Shown here: positions 6,767-12,391 of the stretch, one piece after another
How positions within the stretch are numbered: the stretch's first letter is position 1
How the letters are laid out: the number at the start of each line of letters is the position of its first letter
Source of the DNA: Comamonas sp.
Lineage (GTDB): Bacteria > Pseudomonadota > Gammaproteobacteria > Burkholderiales > Burkholderiaceae_C
Assembly (NCBI GenBank): GCA_019236485.1
Contig: JAFAIY010000372.1
Location: 1-12,391 of the forward strand
Direction of reading: 5' to 3'
Length of the DNA: 12,391 nucleotides
Translations under genes and position numbers: made by a program
The notes under the pieces: generated by a model
Databases searched by the model: none
What the model was told of the DNA's origin: nothing
What the model saw: the letters and a program-made list of their open reading frames with translations, nothing else

Positions 6767-7915
6767 TCAGCGCAGCAGAGTGGCCGGATCGGCCCGCAAC
6801 AGGCTGCGCATGGCCCCCAGGCCCGACAGCAGGGACAGCACGGCCACCAGCACGCCGCAGGCCAGCACCGCCGGCACATTCAGCGACACCGGCACCCGGT
6901 AGGCGGCGGCAATGCTCAGCAGCACCGCGCTGGCCAGTGCCGCCAGCACAAAGCCCAGGCCGCCGATCCAGCAGGCCTGCTCGACCACCACGCGCCCCAG
7001 GGAGCCGCGGCTGACCCCCAGCGCATTCAGCACCGCATATTCGCGCGCCGAGCCCGCGACCACGGCCTTGAGCGACTGGCTGGTGACTATGGAGCCCACC
7101 AGACACACGATGATGGCCATGAACAGCACGCCCGCACCGGCGCCCGTATCCAGCATCCAGTAGCGCTGGGAACGGCGCGCAAACGCGTCCGCGGTCCAGA
7201 CTTCATAGGGGCCGAAGCTGCTGGTGGGCTGGCTCAGCCGCTGCTGCACCTGCTCGGCGTCCGCACCATTGCGCAGCTTGGCCACGAAATAGGTGCTGCC
7301 CTGGCGCGCATCGCCGTCGGCGATCTCGCGCGCCGTGGCCACCGAGCTCAGCACGTTCACGCCGCCCAGGCCGCGCAGGCCTTCCACGGCCGCCACGATC
7401 TGCACCGCATGGTTGTTGATCCAGGCGGTGCCGCCTTCCTGCGTGCCCAGGGTGCCGAGGTCCGCACGGTCCACGATCACGGCCCCGGGTTCGCGCAGGC
7501 GCTGCCGCTGCCAGGAGTTCAGCACCTTGGTGAACATCATCGAGCTGTCGGCCGTGCCCACGCCCGACAGATAGATGGAGACCCCGCCGCCGGTGGCGCC
7601 ATCGGCGCCGCTGCGGGCGCGCCAGTCGCCATCAAGCCAGATATAGGGCTCCACCGCCGCCACATCGGGGTCCATGCGCAAGCGCATTTCCACATCGCTG
7701 CCGATGTTGCGGCCGAAGTTCACGCTTTGCGTGCCCGGATAGCCGACCCAGAGGTCGGCCGACGAGGCCGTGACATACACCGCCGCGGAGCCGAAGATGC
7801 CCAGCACCAGCGCCGCCTGCATGGCCAGCAGCACCCCCGAGAAGCCCACGGCGAAGATCGAGGGAACAAAGCGGCGCCATTCGTGAACCAGAGTCTTGCG
7901 GGCCAGAGCGATCAT
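6767..7915 (-). CDS. ABC permease of the DevC/MacB (FtsX-like) family
   Basis: A 382-residue permease. One N-terminal helix (about 19-45) is followed by a large periplasmic domain (about 50-255) and three C-terminal helices (257-281, 314-338, 346-368). This is the MacB/DevC architecture without a fused ATPase. A-R-E-Y-A-V-L-N-A-L-G (290-300) is the FtsX/MacB coupling-helix motif contacting the ATPase. Its length and the N-terminal pattern (FAVGFSGVLLAMQ) fit DevC of cyanobacterial DevBCA glycolipid exporters better than classical MacB. Start overlaps the outer-membrane factor stop as ATGA, with AGGAAG 7 bases upstream. This family moves substrates from the periplasm or outer leaflet through HlyD and TolC-like partners, both encoded here. 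Confidence 0.88.
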   Translation of the reverse strand: MIALARKTLVHEWRRFVPSIFAVGFSGVLLAMQAALVLGIFGSAAVYVTASSADLWVGYPGTQSVNFGRNIGSDVEMRLRMDPDVAAVEPYIWLDGDWRARSGADGATGGGVSIYLSGVGTADSSMMFTKVLNSWQRQRLREPGAVIVDRADLGTLGTQEGGTAWINNHAVQIVAAVEGLRGLGGVNVLSSVATAREIADGDARQGSTYFVAKLRNGADAEQVQQRLSQPTSSFGPYEVWTADAFARRSQRYWMLDTGAGAGVLFMAIIVCLVGSIVTSQSLKAVVAGSAREYAVLNALGVSRGSLGRVVVEQACWIGGLGFVLAALASAVLLSIAAAYRVPVSLNVPAVLACGVLVAVLSLLSGLGAMRSLLRADPATLLR

Positions 7916-9327
7916 GGCTGAGCTTCCTGTGCCGCCTGGGCGATGTCATACAGCGGCGCCGCCCCCAGGGCCTTGTACAGGGCCACATAGGCCAGGGCTT
8001 CGGCCGCCTGGGCCGTCGCCATATCGCTTTGCGCGAGCAGGGCCGCGCGGCGGTTGTCCATGCCGCCCAGCTCGCTGCCCAGACCCAGCTTCTGGCGCAC
8101 GGCCTGGGTCTTGTCGCGCGTCAGATAGATCTGCTGGGTCGAACGCAGGCCTTGCAGGCGCTGTTGCTGGGCCGCAATGGCCGCCAGCGCGCTCTCGGCA
8201 TCGGCCACGCCGTCGAGCACGCTCTGGCGATAGGCCTTGATGCTGGCCTGCAATGCCAGCTCGTTGGCATCGACCTGCGCCCGGCGGCGCCCCCAGTCGA
8301 ACAGCGGAATATCAATCTGCGGGCCGATCAAGGGCATCTGGTCCGAGGTGGTGCGCAGGTTCTGGGTCAGGTTGTAGGAGTACAGCAGCGAGCCCGTGAG
8401 CGTGAAACGCGGATACAGGGCCGCATGCGACATGCCCAGCGCCGCGGCCGCGCGCTCCACAGCGGCTTCCGCGCTTTGGATGTCGGGGCGGTTGCGCAGC
8501 AGGTCGGCGGGCACCACGGCCACTCCCTGGAGCGTCGGCAGGCCGGCATCCGGGTCGGCCTGCAGCCACTGGCCGTCCGGGCGGTCACGGCCCAGCAGGG
8601 CCGCCAGCCCATGGGCCGCCCTGGCCTGGGCTTCGCTCACCGCGGCCTGCTGGGCCAGCACCTGCTGGCTCAGCAACTGCTGCTGCTGCAGCGCATAGGT
8701 ATCGCTCAGGCGTTGGGCCCGGCGTACCTGCAGCAGCTCCAGATGGCGCTGGTCCTGGTCCTGCAGCTGCGCCAGCAGGGCGCGTTGGCGCTGGGCCAGG
8801 CGGATGTCCAGATAGCGGTGCACCACGCCGGCCACCAGGGCCACCCGGGCCGCATGCAGCTGGGCCCGGGCATCCAGCAGCCCGGCGCTGCCCGCGCGCC
8901 TGGCCGACTCGGACTCGCCGAACAGCCCCAGGTCCCAGCTCACTTCCACGCTGGCGTGGAAATAGGAGTCGATGGCAGCGATGTCCTGCAAGGTCCGTGC
9001 CCCGGCGCTGACCACCGGCATGAATGGGGAGGCGGCGGTATCGGCCAGCAGCTTCTGCTGGCGCAGCCGCAGCACGGCATGGGCCACGTCGAGGTTCTGG
9101 GCCAGGGCCTCGTCCACCAGCGCATTCAGCCGGGGATCGTTCCAGGCCTTCCACCACTCGGCCAGCCTTGTATCCGCGCCGGCAGCGGCCGCCGGCTGCT
9201 GCCAGTGCTCGGGCAGCGAGGAGTCCAGGCGGACATCAACAGGTGCCGCGCAGCCTGCGAGCAAGGCCATGGCACTCAGGCACAGGCCGCTCAAGCGGAA
9301 GAAGGAAACATGGGAGACAGATTTCAC
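7912..9327 (-). CDS. Outer-membrane factor lipoprotein (NodT/OprM-like, TolC superfamily)
   Basis: Outer-membrane channel of the tripartite exporter, 471 residues, the usual size. The signal peptide ends in L-L-A-G-C26, a clear lipobox. Two long-helix repeats follow, with the family hallmarks W-W-K-A-W-N-D-P-R-L-N-A-L (58-70), an A-D-L-L-R-N-R-P-D-I block and YPRFTLTGSL. The start is GTG at 9327: it gives a complete signal peptide, and the next in-frame ATG would cut the signal short. No clear Shine-Dalgarno is seen. First gene of the minus-strand operon, facing the two-component regulator across about 230 bases; its stop overlaps the permease start. Confidence 0.92.
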   Translation of the reverse strand: MKSVSHVSFFRLSGLCLSAMALLAGCAAPVDVRLDSSLPEHWQQPAAAAGADTRLAEWWKAWNDPRLNALVDEALAQNLDVAHAVLRLRQQKLLADTAASPFMPVVSAGARTLQDIAAIDSYFHASVEVSWDLGLFGESESARRAGSAGLLDARAQLHAARVALVAGVVHRYLDIRLAQRQRALLAQLQDQDQRHLELLQVRRAQRLSDTYALQQQQLLSQQVLAQQAAVSEAQARAAHGLAALLGRDRPDGQWLQADPDAGLPTLQGVAVVPADLLRNRPDIQSAEAAVERAAAALGMSHAALYPRFTLTGSLLYSYNLTQNLRTTSDQMPLIGPQIDIPLFDWGRRRAQVDANELALQASIKAYRQSVLDGVADAESALAAIAAQQQRLQGLRSTQQIYLTRDKTQAVRQKLGLGSELGGMDNRRAALLAQSDMATAQAAEALAYVALYKALGAAPLYDIAQAAQEAQP

Positions 9328-9351
9328 GACGCGACAGGGAAACAGGCGGCA

Positions 9352-9360
9352 AGGCTAGGA
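9352..9360. repeat. Left copy of 9-base inverted pair AGGCTAGGA
   Basis: AGGCTAGGA here is the exact reverse complement of TCCTAGCCT at 9542-9550. The copies lie 24 bases upstream of the minus-strand GTG (9327) and 7 bases upstream of the plus-strand ATG (9558), so each gene has one copy in the same relative orientation. It could be a shared operator or a chance match. Confidence 0.25.
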
Positions 9361-9411
9361 GTATTTGGATGGCGGGAACGCGCAGGCAGGTTCCCAGGCT
9401 CGCGATTGAAG

Positions 9412-9428
9412 CGCGCAAAGCTTGCGCG
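9412..9428. promoter_or_regulatory. Palindrome CGCGCAA-AGC-TTGCGCG
   Basis: Perfect 7-base arms (9412-9418 and 9422-9428) around a 3-base centre, in the middle of the divergent region. It could bind a dimeric regulator or form a hairpin in a transcript. No run of T follows, so it is not a terminator. OmpR-type regulators usually use direct repeats, so a second factor is possible. Confidence 0.35.
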
Positions 9429-9441
9429 TGATTGCATGGTT

Positions 9442-9463
9442 TATGGAGGGAATATGGAGATGT
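9442..9463 (+). promoter_or_regulatory. Candidate response-regulator operator: TATGGAG direct repeat, 11-base period
   Basis: TATGGAG occurs at 9442-9448 and 9453-9459, exactly 11 bases apart, placing both copies on the same face of the helix. Tandem half-sites of 10-11 base period are the usual binding mode of OmpR-family winged-helix regulators such as the one encoded at 9558. The repeat lies in the AT-richer centre of the divergent region, suitable for controlling either direction. It also overlaps the ribosome site and start of a possible short ORF, so part of the similarity could be an RBS effect. Confidence 0.4.
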
Positions 9464-9561
9464 GGTGGCAATATCACATGGGCCGGGCGCGGCTCATAAT
9501 GCACGCCAGAGCACACTCGGCAGCATTTCCGCCCGGTGTTTTCCTAGCCTGCCAGCCATGA
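9454..9561 (+). CDS. Possible 35-codon upstream ORF coupled to the response regulator
   Basis: ATG at 9454 is preceded by GGAGGG (9445-9450), a strong ribosome-site match at short spacing. It opens 35 codons beginning MEMWWQYHMGRARL and ending LACQP. Its TGA (9559-9561) overlaps the regulator's ATG as ATGA. The regulator itself has no visible Shine-Dalgarno, so coupled translation would solve that. Against it: the peptide has no recognisable family, and a CATAAT promoter element at 9495 would start transcripts inside it. Tentative. Confidence 0.3.
   Translation: MEMWWQYHMGRARLIMHARAHSAAFPPGVFLACQP
9495..9500 (+). promoter_or_regulatory. Candidate -10 element CATAAT for the two-component operon
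   Basis: CATAAT matches five of six positions of the sigma-70 -10 consensus and lies 57 bases before the regulator ATG. The hexamer 17 bases upstream (TATCAC) is a poor -35 match, as at activator-dependent promoters. The proposed operator repeat lies about 36-50 bases upstream of it, a workable place for an activator. Confidence 0.25.
9542..9550. repeat. Right copy of 9-base inverted pair TCCTAGCCT
   Basis: Exact reverse complement of AGGCTAGGA at 9352-9360. It occupies the place where the regulator's Shine-Dalgarno would be, 7 bases before its ATG, and no purine-rich ribosome site is present there. Confidence 0.25.
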
Positions 9562-10280
9562 ATTCTTTTGCACAACCCGCCTCAACCCCTCTCGTGCTGG
9601 TGGTCGAGGACGAACCCAGCATTGCCAGCGTCCTCAGCGCCTATCTGGAGCGCGATGGCCTGCGCTCCCGCGTCGCTCACGACGGCGAAGAGGCTTTGCA
9701 GCTGTTTCGCCAGCTGCGCCCCGACCTGATCCTGCTCGACATCCATCTGCCCAAGGTGGACGGGGTGGACGTGCTCAGGGCCATACGCGACGAGGGCCAG
9801 GTCCCGGTCATCATGGTGACGGCGCTGGCCGACGACGTGGACAAGCTGCTGGCCCTGCGCCTGGGCGCCGACGACTATGTGGTCAAGCCCTTCAACCCTC
9901 CCGAGGTCGTGGCCCGCGTCAGGGCCGTGCTGCGGCGCACCCAAGCCAAGCCCCAGGCCTCGGCCGCGCCCATACGCGTCGGCCCCATAGAGATCGATGT
10001 CGATGCGCACAGCGCCGTGGTCTACGACGACGACGGGCACTCGGCGCCGCTGTCGCTGACCCTGACCGAGTTCCGGCTGCTGGCCTGCCTGGCCGCCCAG
10101 CCCCGGCGCTGCTTCTCGCGCTCCTATCTGATCGAGAACTGCCTGCCCGAGAGCGACGCGCTGGAGCGCGTGATCGACTCCCATCTGTCCAAGCTCAGAC
10201 GCAAGCTGCAGCTGGCCGGACAGGATGGCCTGATAGAGACCGTGCGCGGCATAGGCTACCGGCTATGGCCCTGGGACTGA
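9558..10280 (+). CDS. OmpR-family response regulator, AdeR-like
   Basis: A 240-residue transcriptional regulator. Receiver domain (about 12-128): acidic cluster E17-D18-E19, phospho-acceptor Asp61 in LILLDIHLP, Thr88, and Lys110 in VVKPFNP. Winged-helix DNA-binding domain (about 138-238): LTLTEFRLLACLA, SDALERVIDSHLSKLRRKL, ETVRGIGYRL. From memory, VVKPFNP, LRRTQ and SDALER-x-VDSH-x-SKLR are shared with AdeR of Acinetobacter, regulator of the AdeABC pump. ATG at 9558 is chosen because the receiver fold begins at once; the longer frame from 9432 adds an implausible extension. No Shine-Dalgarno is seen. Divergent to the exporter operon, its likely target (inferred). The 3' end overlaps the kinase by 16 bases. 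Confidence 0.92.
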   Translation: MNSFAQPASTPLVLVVEDEPSIASVLSAYLERDGLRSRVAHDGEEALQLFRQLRPDLILLDIHLPKVDGVDVLRAIRDEGQVPVIMVTALADDVDKLLALRLGADDYVVKPFNPPEVVARVRAVLRRTQAKPQASAAPIRVGPIEIDVDAHSAVVYDDDGHSAPLSLTLTEFRLLACLAAQPRRCFSRSYLIENCLPESDALERVIDSHLSKLRRKLQLAGQDGLIETVRGIGYRLWPWD

Positions 10281-11437
10281 ACCGCATCTGGGTCCGCTTC
10301 GGCCTGTGGATCACGGCTGCGGTGCTGATGACCATCACCTCGCTGGCCGCCGGCGTGCTGCTGTTTTCCGAGCTCCAGTACCGCGAGTTCTACAAGCAGC
10401 TGCCCGCGCCCGTGAAAAGCGAGCTCGATGCCTTGAATGCCCAGGACCTGGACAGCAGCCCGCGCGCGCTGCAGATCTATATCGAGTACTGGGAAGGCGA
10501 CCGGCTGTTCGGCGAGAAATGGTCGCTGGTCATAGGCCTGGCCATCAGCCTGCCTTTCGGCCTGGGTGTGGGTTTCTGGATCTCGCGGCGCATCACCAGC
10601 CCCCTGGCCTCCATGGTGGAGGTGACGGCCCGGGTGGAGGGCGGCGATCTGAGCTCGCGCGCCGTCAAGGGCAACGCCCATGGCGAGATGGCCGAGATGA
10701 TAGACGCCTTCAACGGCATGGTGGACTCGCTGGAGACCCTGGAAGCCGAGCGTCTGGCCACGGCGGCCTCCATCTCCCATGAGCTGCGCACGCCGTTGAC
10801 GGTGCTGCAGGCCAGGCTGCATGCGATCTGCGACGGCGTGCTCGAGGCCAGCCCCACGGAGATGAGGACTCTGCTGTCCCAGGTCGAGCACCTGGGGCGG
10901 CTGGTCGGGGATCTGCACACCCTGTCCATGGCCGATGCGGGCCAGCTGTCCCTGCGCAAGGAGAGGCTGGATTTTGCGGCCCTGGTGGGCGAGGTCGTCG
11001 AAGAGCTGCACCCGCAGCTGCAGAAGCTGGACATGGCTCTGTCGCTGGAGCTGCCGGTGCAGGAAGGCGATGGCAGCACCGACATCCGCGCCGACGCCGA
11101 CCGCATGCGCCAGATCATCAGCAATCTCATCGGCAATGTGCTGCGCCACGCCAACAGCGGCCGCTGGCTGGGCATCCAGATGGGGTGCGAGACCGATGCC
11201 CAGGGCCAGCCCTGGGTGCTGCTCAGCGTCAGCGATGCGGGCCCGGGCCTGCCCGACGAACTCCGGGCCCACCCGTTCCAGCGCTTTGCCCAGGCCCCGG
11301 GCAAGCGCCGCCGCGAAGGCTCGGGCCTGGGCCTGTCCATAGTCAAGGCCCTGGTCACGTCGCAGGGCGGCATGGTGGAGGCCGGAACCTCCGAGCGCGG
11401 CGGGGCCCGCTTTACCGTGCGCTTTCCGCGTCTGTGA
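10265..11437 (+). CDS. Sensor histidine kinase, AdeS-like
   Basis: A 390-residue membrane kinase. TM1 about 12-34, a short periplasmic sensor region of about 50 residues (35-85), TM2 86-106, HAMP (107-160), dimerisation/phospho-acceptor H172 in SISHELRTPLTVLQ, N-box N287/N291, G1 D324-A-G-P-G, G2 G352-S-G-L-G-L. All catalytic motifs are intact. The stretch LRTPLTVLQARLHAICDGVL resembles AdeS from memory. The small sensor region suggests sensing within the membrane or at the envelope rather than binding a large ligand. Start overlaps the regulator's last codons by 16 bases, indicating coupling. The 3' end overlaps the convergent gene by 26 bases. Confidence 0.92.
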   Translation: MALGLNRIWVRFGLWITAAVLMTITSLAAGVLLFSELQYREFYKQLPAPVKSELDALNAQDLDSSPRALQIYIEYWEGDRLFGEKWSLVIGLAISLPFGLGVGFWISRRITSPLASMVEVTARVEGGDLSSRAVKGNAHGEMAEMIDAFNGMVDSLETLEAERLATAASISHELRTPLTVLQARLHAICDGVLEASPTEMRTLLSQVEHLGRLVGDLHTLSMADAGQLSLRKERLDFAALVGEVVEELHPQLQKLDMALSLELPVQEGDGSTDIRADADRMRQIISNLIGNVLRHANSGRWLGIQMGCETDAQGQPWVLLSVSDAGPGLPDELRAHPFQRFAQAPGKRRREGSGLGLSIVKALVTSQGGMVEAGTSERGGARFTVRFPRL

Positions 11438-12391
11438 GCCCCAGCGCCGGGTACAGGCTGCCCATGATCTGCTGCAGGCCCTGCTCCAGCAGCTCTTGCA
11501 CCGGCTGGCTTGCATCCGCCGCTGCCCCCTCCCCACGCCTGGTCTCGGCCCAGAGCCGGGCCCAGGACTGGGCCTGCTGCTGCACCACTGCCTGGGTCAG
11601 TGCACTCCACTGCTGCGGCGCCGCGGGGCTGGTATAGCGGCCGCGCCCGCGGCCGAAGTGGGAGACGATCAGGTATTTGAGCAGCACCTGCCCCGTCAGC
11701 GCCGTCAGATACTCCGTCGACAGCTGAATGCTTTGCTGCTGCTGATCGAACATCCGGTTCAGCCCCCAGGCCGCTCCGCCGAAGCTCAGAGCGCCTAGCA
11801 AGGCCCCGAGCACGGCACCCGCGCCCAGGCTCAGGCCACCGGCCACCAGGTCGGCGCCCAGCCCCGTCGCGGCACCGGCCGTCAGCGCGCCCCAGAGGCT
11901 GGCGGCCTGGGCATCCACGGGGGCGTTGATCTGCAGCCGGCCGCGCAGCTGCTCCTGAATCCGGCTCGCGGCCTGGCCGTCCAGCCCATGGATCTCCAGC
12001 AGGCGCTGGGTGGCCAGAATATCGGCCTGCCGCAGCTGCTGCAGCATTTGTTCGACCGCCGCCTGGGCCTGGGCGCCCAGCCGGTCCTCCGCGCTGCCGG
12101 AGCCGCCCAGCTTCGCTTTCAGCTGGCCCAGGCTTTGCCAGGCCCGGGCCAGCAGCCGACCCTGCTCGGGGTCCAGCCGCTGCTGCAGGCCGGCCGCGGC
12201 CAGCAGCTGTGCGGCCAGCACCTCCAGGCTTTGCCGCTCGCGCTGCTGTTGCTGCGCGGCCCGCCGCTCCAGCAGCCTTTGGTACGCGGGCCGTTTGGCC
12301 TGCGGCAGCAGCGGGGCAATGCTTTGCATCATCCTGCGCTCATGCCACCAGCTGCGCGTGAACGCATCCAGCACCAGCACCTCGCGCACGG
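11412..12391 (-). CDS. DUF3482-like protein, C-terminal part (5' truncated)
   Basis: At least 325 residues, running off the window edge; the first possible start in view (GTG at 12389) is probably internal. Seen: SWWHERRMMQSIAPLLP near the start, long Gln/Ala/Leu-rich helices (about 45-155), a Gly/Ala-rich hydrophobic stretch (about 163-212, GLGADLVAGGLSLGAGAVLG) able to form one or two membrane hairpins, then another helical region. This pattern fits the C-terminal DUF3482 region of betaproteobacterial proteins with an N-terminal Era-like GTPase domain, which would lie beyond base 12391. That is recalled, not tested. Function unknown. Convergent with, and overlapping, the kinase gene; not obviously related to the exporter. 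Confidence 0.6.
   Translation of the reverse strand, partial: VREVLVLDAFTRSWWHERRMMQSIAPLLPQAKRPAYQRLLERRAAQQQQRERQSLEVLAAQLLAAAGLQQRLDPEQGRLLARAWQSLGQLKAKLGGSGSAEDRLGAQAQAAVEQMLQQLRQADILATQRLLEIHGLDGQAASRIQEQLRGRLQINAPVDAQAASLWGALTAGAATGLGADLVAGGLSLGAGAVLGALLGALSFGGAAWGLNRMFDQQQQSIQLSTEYLTALTGQVLLKYLIVSHFGRGRGRYTSPAAPQQWSALTQAVVQQQAQSWARLWAETRRGEGAAADASQPVQELLEQGLQQIMGSLYPALGLTDAESAR

Larger units (their letters stand above)
9328..9557. promoter_or_regulatory. Divergent regulatory region between exporter operon and two-component system
   Basis: About 230 bases separate the GTG of the outer-membrane factor from the ATG of the response regulator, and must hold the promoters for both directions. 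It is visibly less GC-rich in its middle (about 9430-9500). It contains a 7-base-arm palindrome, an 11-base-phased direct repeat, a 9-base inverted pair near both gene starts and a possible short ORF, each listed separately. I see no strong TTGACA-TATAAT pair in either direction, which fits activator-dependent promoters. The layout resembles Acinetobacter adeRS-adeABC, where AdeR binds a direct repeat in the intercistronic spacer. Confidence 0.6.

Noticed and set aside
9432..9557. Longer response-regulator start at 9432
   Set aside because: It adds 42 residues unlike any receiver N terminus and runs through the operator-like region; ATG at 9558 gives the normal length.
8029..9561. Long plus-strand open frame opposite the outer-membrane factor gene
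   Set aside because: It is a codon-bias shadow of the minus-strand gene. Only its last 35 codons, past the end of that gene, were kept as a separate tentative ORF.
1..12391. CRISPR array, tRNA, rRNA, insertion sequence, toxin-antitoxin or prophage genes
   Set aside because: No regularly spaced repeats, RNA-gene signatures, transposase or terminal inverted repeats, or phage-type proteins were seen on either strand.

Overview
The window is GC-rich, densely packed bacterial DNA, most likely from a Gram-negative betaproteobacterium of the Comamonadaceae type. The signs are two outer-membrane-type lipoproteins, a tripartite exporter, a FetAB pair, a DUF3482-like protein, and a hairpin-rich intergenic repeat of a kind I recall from Comamonas/Acidovorax-type genomes. 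Genus assignment is inference. Nearly every base is coding: the longest stretch without a firm gene is about 230 bases (9328-9557), followed by 141 bases (2925-3065).

Layout. (1) 1-1324, plus strand: the 3' part of a FetA-type ABC ATPase and a complete FetB-type permease. (2) 9327 down to 1316, minus strand: nine genes in one direction. In transcription order they are an outer-membrane factor lipoprotein, a DevC/MacB-type ABC permease, its ATPase, a HlyD-type adaptor lipoprotein, an MtnX-like HAD phosphatase, an alpha/beta hydrolase, two four-helix SMR/EamA-like proteins, and a DegT/DnrJ/EryC1/StrS-type aminotransferase. Seven of the eight junctions overlap or are at most 10 bases apart. The only gap is 141 bases between the two SMR-like genes and holds a palindromic repeat. 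(3) 9558-11437, plus strand, divergent: an OmpR-family response regulator and its histidine kinase, which resemble Acinetobacter AdeR/AdeS from memory. (4) 11412-12391, minus strand: the C-terminal part of a DUF3482-like protein running off the window.

How it may work (inference). The two-component system sits head to head with the nine-gene operon and probably controls it through the 230-base divergent region. That region holds an 11-base-phased direct repeat (TATGGAG twice), a palindrome, and a possible 35-codon upstream ORF whose stop overlaps the regulator's start. The operon joins three enzymes (aminotransferase, phosphatase, esterase-like hydrolase), a predicted antiparallel SMR-like heterodimer reminiscent of the ArnE/ArnF flippase, and an ABC-HlyD-TolC type exporter like DevBCA-TolC. 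A reasonable reading is synthesis, membrane flipping and cell-envelope export of an amine-bearing, perhaps lipid-linked, small molecule. I do not recognise it as a described pathway, and it is the best candidate here for a new system. Both flanks are tight convergent overlaps with unrelated genes (9 and 26 bases), so the module is closely embedded in its surroundings.
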